The translations under genes were made by a program, and so were the position numbers. From Tumebacillus amylolyticus (GTDB lineage: Bacteria > Bacillota > Bacilli > Tumebacillales > Tumebacillaceae): 64,000 bases of DNA. Of this stretch, positions 8,210 through 15,331 are shown one piece after another. Positions within the stretch are counted from its first letter, which is position 1, and every line of letters starts with the position of its first letter. The stretch covers positions 62,001 to 126,000 of the forward strand of contig NZ_JAEQNB010000005.1 of assembly GCF_016722965.1 (NCBI RefSeq), read 5' to 3'. The notes beneath the pieces are model-generated. The model worked only from the letters and a program-made list of their open reading frames with translations. It was not told the origin of the DNA and ran no database searches.

Positions 8210-9862
8210 TTACTTGCCTTGGATGTAGGTTTCTTTGAGTTCGTAGTCCGGACCGTATACGCGCGGCAGGAAGTCTTTGACGTACGGCTTGATAACGAAT
8301 GCACGCGCACGGAAGTACAGCGGGCCGATCGGCATTTCCTTCATCAGGAGCTTCTCTGCATCGTACAGGTAGGACATACGTTTTTTCGGGTCGCCCTCTG
8401 CCTTGCCTTTCTTGATCAGGTCGTCATAGGACGCGTTGCTCCATTGCGGATCGTTGAAGGAACCGCCGGTGACGAACATGTCGAGGAAGGTCATCGGGTC
8501 GTTGTAGTCAGCGCCCCACAGGGAAACGACCATGTCGAAGTCATGCGAGTGGGAACGTTGCAGACGCAGTTTGTACGGAACGGTCTCGATCTCGACATCG
8601 ATGCCGAGGTTTTGACGCCATTGTTCCTTGAGGAACTCGGTCGATTTCTTACCGACGTCACCGTCGTCGGAGAGCAACTTGAGTTTCGGGAACTCGGACA
8701 GGCCGGCTTCTTTGAGACCGTCTGCGAGCAGTTGTTTTGCTTTGGATTTGTTTTCTTTGCGGTTGATCAAGTCGCCGACGTCCTTGGTGAAGTCGCCGCC
8801 TTGGCCGTTGGAGATCCCCTTCGGGGTGTAGCCGGTAGCGCCAACGGTACCGTTGTGGTAAACAACGTCCGCGTATTGGTCGCCGTCAACTGCATAGGTC
8901 AGTGCTTGGCGAATCTTGGTGTTTTGCAGAGCCGGGATTTTTTGGTTGTATTGGATGTAACCGGTGGTTAGCTCCGGTTGGATGCCGTATTCCGGTTTGT
9001 CCTTGTAGTTGTCAACTTGGTCGCGAACGAGGCCGGTACGATCGAGTTGGCCGGATTCGTACAGGTTGAGCGCCGCGTTGGAGTCTTTGACAACTTGGAA
9101 GTTGACTTTTTTCAGCTTAACTTTGGAAGCATCCCAGTAGGTTTCGTTTTTCTCGATGGTTGCCGATTGCTCGTGAACCCAACCGGTCATCTTGAACGGA
9201 CCGTTGGAGAGGACTTTGTCAGCGTCAGCGCCGTTTTTGTCGCCGGCTGCGGTTACGAACTTCTCGTTTTGTGCGAAGAAGATCGGGAACGCCATCTGTT
9301 CTGCGAAGAACGGAACCGGGTTCTCCAAGTTGACGACGAGGGTCTTGTCGTCGGTCGCTTTTACGCCGACTTCGTCAGCAGTGCCCTTGCCTTGGTTGAA
9401 AGCGTCTCCGCCTTTGACCCAAGCAACCATGAATGCGTACTCGGCTGCCGTTTTCGGGTCGAGGGTGCGCTTCCAGGAATATTCGAAGTCCTTCGCGGTG
9501 ACCGGGTCGCCGTTGGACCATTTCAGACCGTCGCGGATATGGAAGGTGTAGGTTTTGGAGTCCGGGGAAACTTCCCACTTCTCAGCAAGAGCCGGTTGTG
9601 CTTTGCCGTCTTTGTCCAGACGGGTCAGACCTTCGTTGATGTTTGCAAACAGGGTGAAGGAATACGTATTGGTCGCCTTGGACAAGTCCATGGTCGGGAT
9701 TTCATCGCCGAGTGCGAGGTTGAGTTCTTGGGTAGCATCCGCTTGACCGTCTTTGGTCGAGGAGCCGTTGGAAGAAGAGTCGCTGCTACCGCAACCTACG
9801 AGTGCAACAGAAGCCAGCATGGTGAGTGCAAGACCCACGTTCAGCCAGTTTTTAGATTTCAT
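8210..9862 (-). CDS. OppA-type peptide-binding lipoprotein 2
   Basis: A 550-aa paralogue of the gene at 6062-7714, with the same length, the same lipobox (L-V-G-C, Cys24) and near-identical motifs along its length (W-G-A-D-Y-N-D-P, P-V-P-F-F-A-E-Q-M). The start at 9862 is chosen because AAGGGGGAAC precedes it and the signal peptide begins there; the frame runs 22 codons further upstream. It has its own sigma-A promoter (9946-9974). Two paralogous binders probably broaden peptide uptake and might also feed re-import of signal peptides for the TPR receptors. That last link is speculative. Confidence 0.95.
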   Translation of the reverse strand: MKSKNWLNVGLALTMLASVALVGCGSSDSSSNGSSTKDGQADATQELNLALGDEIPTMDLSKATNTYSFTLFANINEGLTRLDKDGKAQPALAEKWEVSPDSKTYTFHIRDGLKWSNGDPVTAKDFEYSWKRTLDPKTAAEYAFMVAWVKGGDAFNQGKGTADEVGVKATDDKTLVVNLENPVPFFAEQMAFPIFFAQNEKFVTAAGDKNGADADKVLSNGPFKMTGWVHEQSATIEKNETYWDASKVKLKKVNFQVVKDSNAALNLYESGQLDRTGLVRDQVDNYKDKPEYGIQPELTTGYIQYNQKIPALQNTKIRQALTYAVDGDQYADVVYHNGTVGATGYTPKGISNGQGGDFTKDVGDLINRKENKSKAKQLLADGLKEAGLSEFPKLKLLSDDGDVGKKSTEFLKEQWRQNLGIDVEIETVPYKLRLQRSHSHDFDMVVSLWGADYNDPMTFLDMFVTGGSFNDPQWSNASYDDLIKKGKAEGDPKKRMSYLYDAEKLLMKEMPIGPLYFRARAFVIKPYVKDFLPRVYGPDYELKETYIQGK

Positions 9863-9945
9863 GGAAAAGTTCCCCCTTTTCGATATAGAACGTAACAGAC
9901 ACGTAATCTCTCTGTAATTTTTCTGCAATATTTGACTACGATCAA

Positions 9946-9974
9946 ACTATATCAGTTACAGAGTGTTTTGACAA
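9946..9974 (-). promoter_or_regulatory. Sigma-A promoter of peptide-binding lipoprotein gene 2
   Basis: TTGTCA (9974-9969) and TATAGT (9951-9946) with a 17-bp spacer on the minus strand. Confidence 0.8.
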
Positions 9975-10003
9975 TACTCTTTTTTAGAAAAATTTCAAAG
10001 GGC

Positions 10004-10031
10004 AAAAAAAGCCCAGCCGAGGCTGGGCTTC
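10004..10031 (-). terminator. Terminator of pcrA
   Basis: AAGCCCAGCC-TC-GGCTGGGCTT followed by T-rich sequence on the minus strand, immediately behind the pcrA stop codon. Confidence 0.88.
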
Positions 10032-10038
10032 GTTCTGT

Positions 10039-12165
10039 CTATGCTTTTTTCAACCTCGTGAAGCGCGGCAAGACCTTGCGTTCGCCGATCTTGACGTGGA
10101 ACATGATCGTGAGTTCGAGCGTCTCTTCGGCCCCCCGTTTGTCGAGGATGATCCCCTGTCCAAACTGCGGGTGGGTCACATAGTTGCCGACTTTCCATTC
10201 CGCATCCGGCACGTCGTTGGTTCCGAGAATCGTCTCTTTGAAATCCTCGGGAATCTCATCGAGGAACCGCGACGGATCGTTGCGCGACGTGTTGCCGAAC
10301 AATGTCCGCTCCGAGCAGTACGACATGTGGAGTCTCTCCTTGGCACGGGTAATCCCGACATACGCCAAGTTGCGCTCCTCTTCGATGCCCGCCGGCGAAT
10401 CCATCGACCGCATATGCGGGAAGATCGTCTCTTCACAGCCGACGATGAAGACCGTTGGGAATTCCAGCCCTTTGGAGGCGTGCAAGGACATCATCATCAC
10501 CGCGTCTTCCGTTTCGTTCTTGTCCTTGTCATTATCGGAGAGCAAGGAAACTTCGGCGAGGAAGTCCGCAACGGAACCTCTGCGACGGCGGTCGAACGAC
10601 TTAGTGATCGAGAACATCTCTTCGATGTTCTCCAGACGCATCTGGTCCTCTTCCTTGTTGGAGATGGCGTACATCTGGCGGTAGTTGGTTTTCTCCAGCA
10701 CTTCTTCGAGATACTCCGACACCGACAATCCCTCTTGGCAGAGATGCAGGTACTTCATCATATCGTAGAATTCTTTGCAGGTTTGCGCGGTTTTCTCCGG
10801 CAGACCGTTGTCTTCCGGCCGACCCATCGCATCGAGCAGGGTCAGGTCTTCGTCGTGCGCAAAATTCAAGAGCTTCTGAACCGTCCCGTTGCCGATGGAA
10901 CGCTTCGGTGTATTAATGATACGAAGCAACGAAATCTCGTCCTCCATATTGGTCAAACACTTCAAATACGCCATGATGTCCTTGATCTCACGACGGTCGT
11001 AGAACGTATAGCCGCCGAGGATCTTGTAGGGAATCGGCACTTGTAAAAACGCTTCCTCGATCACGCGGGACATCGCATTGGCACGGTACAGGACGGTACA
11101 GTCGCTGTACTTGCCGCGGTTGGCCACATGGTTTTGGACTTGTTGGACGATGTATTGCGCCTCGTCCTCTTGGTCGAGCGCTTGGTAGATCGCGATCTTG
11201 TCCCCTTGGCCCTTGGCAGACCAGAGCGCTTTGTCCTTGCGGTTCTGGTTGTGGCGGATGACGGCGTTGGCTGCGTCGAGAATCGTGGACGTCGAGCGAT
11301 AGTTCTGCTCCAATTTGATAATCGTCGCTTCCGGGTAGTCCTTCTCAAAGTTCAAGATGTTCGAGATGTCCGCCCCGCGCCATGCGTAGATCGCTTGGTC
11401 CCCGTCCCCGACGACGCAGAGATTGCGGTACTTGGAGGCCAGCAGTTTGACCATTTTGTATTGCGCGCGGTTCGTATCTTGGTATTCGTCGACATGGATG
11501 TAGACGAACTTGTCCTGATACGTCTCCAACACGTCCGGCTGGGTCTCGAACAATTCGACCGTTTTCATGATCAAATCGTCGAAGTCCATCGCGTTGCAGT
11601 CTTGGAGTTTGCGTTGGTAGACGCGGTACACTTGCGACGCCGCGATGTCCTGCAGACGGCTGCCTGCAATTTTGGCGAAGTCGTCCGGCGTTTGAAGTTC
11701 GTTTTTCGCAGCGGAGATTCTCCATTGAATTTGGTTGGGGTCAAATTTCTTGATGTCGAGGTTCAAGTCGAGCATCGATTGCTTGATCGCAGACACTTGG
11801 TCGTCCGGGTCGAGAATCGTAAATGAGTTTTTGTAACCAATCCGCTCGGCTTCTCTGCGGAGGATGCGCACGCACATCGAGTGGAACGTGGACATCCACA
11901 AGTCTTCCGCTTTGTCGCCGACCAGTTTTTGAATCCGCTCGTTCATCTCTTTGGCGGCCTTGTTCGTGAAGGTGATCGCCAAGATGTTAAAAGGTGCGAC
12001 ACCGCGCTCATGCATCAGATACGCGATGCGGCGCGTCATGACACTGGTCTTGCCGGAGCCGGCCCCTGCCAAGATCAATAGCGGGCCTTCCGTAGTCTCG
12101 ACGGCAAGTTTTTGCTCAGGATTCAATCCCTTAACGATCGAAGCTGCCGAGGTAAGTTGGCTCAT
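10039..12165 (-). CDS. pcrA: ATP-dependent DNA helicase PcrA (UvrD/Rep family)
   Basis: A superfamily 1A 3'-5' helicase of about 708 aa. Visible motifs in order: A-G-A-G-S-G-K-T (Walker A), T-F-T-N-K-A-A-K-E-M (Ia), D-E-Y-Q-D-T-N (II), Q-N-Y-R-S-T (IV), L-H-A-S-K-G-L-E-F (V) and Y-V-G-I-T-R-A-K-E-R (VI). The C-terminal region carries the K-V-G-N-Y-V-T-H-P-Q-F-G-Q-G motif typical of PcrA (RNA-polymerase interaction). It acts in nucleotide-excision repair, plasmid replication and removal of RecA and R-loops. The start at 12165 (M-S-Q-L-T) has GGAGG upstream; a longer frame to 12243 is less likely. It is usually paired with ligA downstream, which is absent here. Confidence 0.97.
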   Translation of the reverse strand: MSQLTSAASIVKGLNPEQKLAVETTEGPLLILAGAGSGKTSVMTRRIAYLMHERGVAPFNILAITFTNKAAKEMNERIQKLVGDKAEDLWMSTFHSMCVRILRREAERIGYKNSFTILDPDDQVSAIKQSMLDLNLDIKKFDPNQIQWRISAAKNELQTPDDFAKIAGSRLQDIAASQVYRVYQRKLQDCNAMDFDDLIMKTVELFETQPDVLETYQDKFVYIHVDEYQDTNRAQYKMVKLLASKYRNLCVVGDGDQAIYAWRGADISNILNFEKDYPEATIIKLEQNYRSTSTILDAANAVIRHNQNRKDKALWSAKGQGDKIAIYQALDQEDEAQYIVQQVQNHVANRGKYSDCTVLYRANAMSRVIEEAFLQVPIPYKILGGYTFYDRREIKDIMAYLKCLTNMEDEISLLRIINTPKRSIGNGTVQKLLNFAHDEDLTLLDAMGRPEDNGLPEKTAQTCKEFYDMMKYLHLCQEGLSVSEYLEEVLEKTNYRQMYAISNKEEDQMRLENIEEMFSITKSFDRRRRGSVADFLAEVSLLSDNDKDKNETEDAVMMMSLHASKGLEFPTVFIVGCEETIFPHMRSMDSPAGIEEERNLAYVGITRAKERLHMSYCSERTLFGNTSRNDPSRFLDEIPEDFKETILGTNDVPDAEWKVGNYVTHPQFGQGIILDKRGAEETLELTIMFHVKIGERKVLPRFTRLKKA

Positions 12166-12272
12166 GAATGTACAACCTCCGTCACTAGTTGAAAATCGTC
12201 TCTTAATTGTAACGGAAGCACGGAGAGAGTCAACTTCGGTCACGCTCCTTCTGACCGCCTCTGAACGATAAG

Positions 12273-12303
12273 GAAAGAGCCTCCCCTAGCAGGGAGGCTC
12301 TGA
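12273..12303 (-). terminator. Terminator of SASP gene 1
   Basis: AGAGCCTCCC-TGCTA-GGGGAGGCTCTTT read on the minus strand, about 20 bases behind the stop codon. Confidence 0.85.
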
Positions 12304-12321
12304 GTTTAGTCTATGAAGTTT

Positions 12322-12525
12322 TTAGCGTTGACCGCCGGAGAGAGCTTGTTCTGCGAAGGCAACCAGACGCTTGGTGATTTCGCCACCGACGGAACCGTTC
12401 AGACGGGAAGCCGTTTCACCGCCAAGGTTTACACCGAACTCAGAAGCGATTTCGTACTTCATTTGGTCCAGAGCTTTTTGAGCACCGTTGACGAGAACTT
12501 GGTTGGATCCGCTGTTGTTAGACAT
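12322..12525 (-). CDS. Alpha/beta-type small acid-soluble spore protein 1
   Basis: A 67-aa SASP. It carries the germination-protease (GPR) recognition site E-I-A-S-E-F and the DNA-binding signatures M-K-Y-E-I-A and [12 protein letters not shown]. Alpha/beta-type SASPs coat and protect spore DNA and are degraded to amino acids by GPR at germination. SD TAGGAGG lies upstream of ATG. No convincing sigma-G promoter was found directly upstream, so it may be read from the SASP 2 promoter. Confidence 0.97.
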   Translation of the reverse strand: MSNNSGSNQVLVNGAQKALDQMKYEIASEFGVNLGGETASRLNGSVGGEITKRLVAFAEQALSGGQR

Positions 12526-12577
12526 TTGATCTACCTCCTATATGGGATATGAATTTTTTGTGCTTGACCACTTTCGG

Positions 12578-12778
12578 TTAGCGACGGCCGCTCAGAGCCT
12601 GTTCTGCGTAGGCTACGAGGCGCTTCGTGATTTCACCGCCGACCGACCCGTTGAGACGGGAAGGAGTTTCACCACCCAGGTTGACGCCGAACTCGGAAGC
12701 GATTTCGTACTTCATTTGGTCCAGAGCTTGTTGCGCGCCGTTTACCAGTACGTCGTTACGATTTCCGTTGTTTGCCAC
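12578..12778 (-). CDS. Alpha/beta-type small acid-soluble spore protein 2
   Basis: A 66-aa SASP with GTG start preceded by AAGGAGGTG. It has the same GPR site (E-I-A-S-E-F) and DNA-binding motifs as its three neighbours, differing mainly in the N-terminal 12 residues. A sigma-G-type promoter lies at 12810-12838, implying forespore expression. Confidence 0.97.
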   Translation of the reverse strand: MANNGNRNDVLVNGAQQALDQMKYEIASEFGVNLGGETPSRLNGSVGGEITKRLVAYAEQALSGRR

Positions 12779-12809
12779 TGTGTGTCACCTCCTTGTGTGG
12801 TTGTGAGGT

Positions 12810-12838
12810 TAGTATGGTTCGCTTGCTCCGTTTCATGC
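12810..12838 (-). promoter_or_regulatory. Sigma-G-type promoter of SASP 2
   Basis: On the minus strand GCATG (12838-12834) and CATACTA (12816-12810) with a 17-bp spacer. The -10 is a perfect match to the forespore sigma-G consensus and the -35 fits GHATR. Confidence 0.78.
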
Positions 12839-12887
12839 ATGCTTTTTATCTGGAAATCCGAGGAATTTCTGAGCTTGCCGCAGGGGT

Positions 12888-12926
12888 GAAAAAAGACCCG
12901 AGCCCAGACGGGCCCGAGTCTTTCTT
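12888..12926 (-). terminator. Terminator of SASP gene 3
   Basis: AAAGACTCGGGCC-CGTCT-GGGCTCGGGTCTTTTTT read on the minus strand; long G+C stem and T-tract. Confidence 0.88.
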
Positions 12927-12937
12927 CAAACGAATGG

Positions 12938-13144
12938 TTAGCGTTGTTGGCCGGACAGAGCTTGCTCCGCGTACGCCACCATGCGCTTGGTGATTTCGCC
13001 GCCGACGGAACCGTTCAGGCGGGACGGAGTTTCGCCACCCAGGTTCACGCCGAATTCGGAAGCAATTTCGTACTTCATTTGGTCCAGAGCTTGTTGTGCA
13101 CCGTTTACCAGAAGTTCGTTACGGGATCCGCTGTTGTTTGCCAT
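12938..13144 (-). CDS. Alpha/beta-type small acid-soluble spore protein 3
   Basis: A 68-aa SASP ([10 protein letters not shown]). ATG at 13144 is chosen because CGGAGGTGG precedes it; the open frame continues 27 codons upstream but lacks an SD and family similarity there. GPR site and DNA-binding motifs are intact. A 9-bp inverted repeat lies in its upstream region (13171-13210). Confidence 0.97.
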   Translation of the reverse strand: MANNSGSRNELLVNGAQQALDQMKYEIASEFGVNLGGETPSRLNGSVGGEITKRMVAYAEQALSGQQR

Positions 13145-13170
13145 GTGAGGCCACCTCCGTTGAGTTTTGA

Positions 13171-13210
13171 GGCAAGGGGGATTCGCATTATAAGGGAATG
13201 TCCCCTTGCC
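13171..13210. repeat. Inverted repeat between SASP genes 3 and 4
   Basis: GGCAAGGGG and CCCCTTGCC form a perfect 9-bp dyad around a 22-bp loop. It could end transcription of SASP 4 or act as an operator for SASP 3. The T-tract expected of a terminator is absent. Confidence 0.45.
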
Positions 13211-13256
13211 GAATTTTTTGTGCAACGCCTAGCTATTCAGTTAGGAAAAAGTGCGA

Positions 13257-13460
13257 TTAGCGACGGCCGGACAGAGCTTGCTCTGCATACGCCACCAGAC
13301 GCTTGGTGATTTCACCACCAACCGAACCGTTCAGACGGGACGGGGTTTCACCACCGAGGTTCACGCCGAATTCGGACGCGATTTCGTACTTCATTTGGTC
13401 AAGAGCTTGAGAAGCGCCGTTGACGAGGATTTGATTCGATCCGCTGTTGTTGTTAGCCAT
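13257..13460 (-). CDS. Alpha/beta-type small acid-soluble spore protein 4
   Basis: A 67-aa SASP ([10 protein letters not shown]). ATG at 13460 lies 9 nt behind GAGGAGGTG; the in-frame GTG four codons upstream overlaps the SD and is unlikely. It has the same GPR site as its paralogues. A sigma-G-type promoter sits at 13495-13523. Confidence 0.97.
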   Translation of the reverse strand: MANNNSGSNQILVNGASQALDQMKYEIASEFGVNLGGETPSRLNGSVGGEITKRLVAYAEQALSGRR

Positions 13461-13494
13461 TGTGTGTGTCACCTCCTCTCTGTGATTGTGTCTT

Positions 13495-13523
13495 TAGAAT
13501 GCCACCGAGGAGGGTTTACATGC
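13495..13523 (-). promoter_or_regulatory. Sigma-G-type promoter of SASP 4
   Basis: GCATG (13523-13519) and CATTCTA (13501-13495), 17-bp spacer, minus strand. The -35 box and spacing are the same as at SASP 2, with one mismatch in the -10. Confidence 0.72.
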
Positions 13524-13538
13524 GTACCAGTTTTTGGT

Positions 13539-13570
13539 AAAGTCCCTGCCGACTTGCAAGCAGGGACTTT
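13539..13570 (-). terminator. Hairpin behind the 37-aa gene
   Basis: AAAGTCCCTGC-N10-GCAGGGACTTT is a perfect 11-bp dyad just behind the stop codon. The T-tract is short. Confidence 0.65.
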
Positions 13571-13575
13571 CCACC

Positions 13576-13689
13576 TTACTTGTTGCGCGCTTTGTTCTTG
13601 CTTTTCGCGAGTTCTTGCGGGCGTTGCGGGTACGGAGTGTTCGGGTTGTACGTGTTGTCGTTTTTGTTCGGATCCACTTTGAGTGCCAT
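13576..13689 (-). CDS. Small Asn/Pro/Lys-rich peptide, probable spore-associated (37 aa)
   Basis: ATG is preceded by GGGGAGGGATG. The 37-aa product starts M-A-L-K-V-D-P-N-K-N, has Tyr-Asn-Pro repeats (T-Y-N-P-N-T-P-Y-P-Q) and ends in a basic A-K-S-K-N-K-A-R-N-K tail. Composition and size resemble minor small acid-soluble spore proteins, but no named family is recognised. A possible forespore promoter lies upstream on the minus strand (GTATG, 16 bp, GGTACTA). It is adjacent to four SASP genes and has its own hairpin. Confidence 0.65.
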   Translation of the reverse strand: MALKVDPNKNDNTYNPNTPYPQRPQELAKSKNKARNK

Positions 13690-13761
13690 TGGACATCCCT
13701 CCCCGCCCGTTATAGTACCGCCGAAGCCTGCCGTGCATACATCTCGTAAACCCATTTTTCA

Positions 13762-13788
13762 TTCGACAAAATCCTATTGAATTCGACA
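13762..13788. promoter_or_regulatory. Pair of Spo0A-box-like sites
   Basis: Two TTCGACA heptamers (13762-13768 and 13782-13788), 20 bp apart, are the reverse complement of the 0A box TGTCGAA. The first extends to a perfect 9-base match (TTTGTCGAA on the minus strand). They lie between the 37-aa gene and the TPR regulator gene, so either could be under Spo0A control. Confidence 0.55.
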
Positions 13789-13823
13789 CGCGGATATGTC
13801 ACAGTAACAGGGGGGTGAACCAT

Positions 13824-15002
13824 ATGACAGCAAGTGCAACATCGAACGAAACGAGGGATCCTATCCCCCTCGGTCGTCGGATTCAAGAGATTTTAGAGGA
13901 AAAGGGCGCAGCGTATCTGGTTGGGTTCTTTGCCAACCGCATTCGCTTCAACCCGCATCGTCTCGTCTCCATCCTGCAAAGCGCAGTCGTTCCAAGCCCG
14001 GAAGATCTGGAACAGATCGCCAAGGGGCTTGGCATCACCGTTGAACGGTTGACGCGTGAGGACACGCAAGAGCGGTTGGAACGCTTGCACGAACTTCTTC
14101 AGTCGCAGGGGGCTTCTGAAGAAACCGTTTTGGTAGCGGAAGAATTGGCCGCACTGTCACTGGGGGCGACAGAGCGGGCCGATGCATACTGCCTGCTGGG
14201 CAGAGCGTATTATGCGGCCGGTAAGTTGGAAGAAGCGCATGAAGCGTTTTTGAAGTCCTACCGCCTCTATGAACCGGTTTTTGAATTGTATCAAGACTCG
14301 GAGCGCATGTACCGTTTCACACATAACCTTTCCATCACCTACACGGTTCGCAAGGAGTACAGCGGGCTGGCCGACTTGTTAAAACGGGTCGAGAGCTTCT
14401 CATGGGATGATCCTGTGAAAGCGGGTTCCACGTTTTTTGCCAGTGCAGTCGCACAGTACGAACTGGGGCAGTTAGACGACGCCAAGCGGCTGTTCCAAAA
14501 GTCCTTGACCGCTTACCGTGAAACTGATAATCGGGAATATATCGGCCGCGGCTATTACAACCTCGGGCGCGTGCAATACCTGACCGGCGAACTGCAAGCT
14601 GCCGACTCCTCCTTGGAATCGGCGTTGCACGAACTCGCCGCGGACAGTCCGTTTCGAATCAAAGCTGTGGAGATGTTGATCAAAGCGCGGATTCACCTCG
14701 GAGAACTGGAATCGGCGATGAGATTGATTCAAGAGCACGAGCCGGAATTACACAAGCGACCCCAAGTGTTGGCGTACCTCTACTTGCTACATGCGTACAA
14801 GTCGGAGGATCTCAAAGCTTTGGGAGACGTTCTGGCGATGGAGATCGTCGAACGTGAATGGAAGGCGTCCGGATATAAGTATTTAATGAAGCATTATTCT
14901 GAACATGGCGATTCGCTTGCGGTCATGACGTATTTTCAGTACTATTTACAAACGGACCAAGATTCTTCATCTTTTGAGGATTTGTTCCAAAGGAGGGACT
15001 AG
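13824..15002 (+). CDS. HTH-TPR regulator, RRNPP quorum-sensing receptor candidate
   Basis: A 392-aa protein. Residues ~10-75 resemble an XRE-type helix-turn-helix (G-R-R-I-Q-E-I-L-E-E-K... S-P-E-D-L-E-Q-I-A-K-G-L-G-I), though divergent. Residues ~115-370 are TPR hairpins (A-Y-C-L-L-G-R-A-Y-Y-A-A-G, later Y-Y-N-L-G-R-V-Q-Y-L-T-G). This HTH plus TPR layout is that of NprR/PlcR/AimR-type receptors. ATG at 13824 follows AGGGGGG at 8 nt. A secreted peptide gene starts 6 bp downstream. Two 0A-box-like sites upstream suggest a sporulation link. The target genes are unknown. Confidence 0.85.
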   Translation: MTASATSNETRDPIPLGRRIQEILEEKGAAYLVGFFANRIRFNPHRLVSILQSAVVPSPEDLEQIAKGLGITVERLTREDTQERLERLHELLQSQGASEETVLVAEELAALSLGATERADAYCLLGRAYYAAGKLEEAHEAFLKSYRLYEPVFELYQDSERMYRFTHNLSITYTVRKEYSGLADLLKRVESFSWDDPVKAGSTFFASAVAQYELGQLDDAKRLFQKSLTAYRETDNREYIGRGYYNLGRVQYLTGELQAADSSLESALHELAADSPFRIKAVEMLIKARIHLGELESAMRLIQEHEPELHKRPQVLAYLYLLHAYKSEDLKALGDVLAMEIVEREWKASGYKYLMKHYSEHGDSLAVMTYFQYYLQTDQDSSSFEDLFQRRD

Positions 15003-15007
15003 CACCC

Positions 15008-15265
15008 ATGAAAAAACTACTTGCATCCCTGACCGCCCTTGCGATCCTGCTCGCTTTTGGGACTCATCTTCACACCTCGAAACAAGCGGACTGGGCACCG
15101 CCGAACCCGATGATTCTGCCCCCGGACCCCAGCGAACCGACCGATCCGGGAACCACGACGGATCCGGAGACGACGACAGACCCGGAGACAACGACAGACC
15201 CGGGAACAACGACCGACCTGGAGACAACGACAGGTATTGAAATATTGTTGGACGTTCTCCTCTAG
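15008..15265 (+). CDS. Secreted peptide with 6-residue tandem repeats, candidate pheromone precursor (85 aa)
   Basis: AAAGGAGGG overlapping the stop of the TPR gene serves as SD. The product starts M-K-K-L-L with a hydrophobic signal core. It continues S-K-Q-A-D-W-A-P-P-N-P-M-I-L-P-P and then five copies of a Thr-rich hexapeptide (D-P-[GE]-T-T-T, last D-L-E-T-T-T). Q26, A27, W29, P34 and M35 match exactly the positions in the 41-aa peptide at 747-872, which also follows a TPR gene. The most economical reading is an RRNPP propeptide with a repeat extension. The active fragment is unknown. Confidence 0.75.
   Translation: MKKLLASLTALAILLAFGTHLHTSKQADWAPPNPMILPPDPSEPTDPGTTTDPETTTDPETTTDPGTTTDLETTTGIEILLDVLL
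15143..15232 (+). repeat. Five 18-bp tandem repeats within the secreted peptide gene
   Basis: Five consecutive 18-bp units of the type GA(C/T)C(C/T)GG(A/G)(G/A)ACNACGAC(A/G/C) encode D-P/L-x-T-T-T. Divergence between units is mostly silent. Such an array can change copy number by slippage without breaking the frame. Confidence 0.9.
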
Positions 15266-15272
15266 ATGCAGT

Positions 15273-15312
15273 CAAAAAAACACCCGCTCCCCTCTTGGGG
15301 CGGGTGTTTTTT
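15273..15312. terminator. Convergent bidirectional terminator
   Basis: AAAAAAACACCCGC-TCCCCTCTTGGG-GCGGGTGTTTTTT between the peptide gene and the potassium-channel gene. Confidence 0.9.
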
Positions 15313-15331
15313 CGCTTCTGTCCGCTCGTAC

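Noticed and set aside
13469-13789. 106-aa minus-strand ORF overlapping the 37-aa gene
   Set aside because: Different frame, Gln/Arg/Thr shadow composition; the 37-aa frame has a proper SD and a hairpin right behind its stop.
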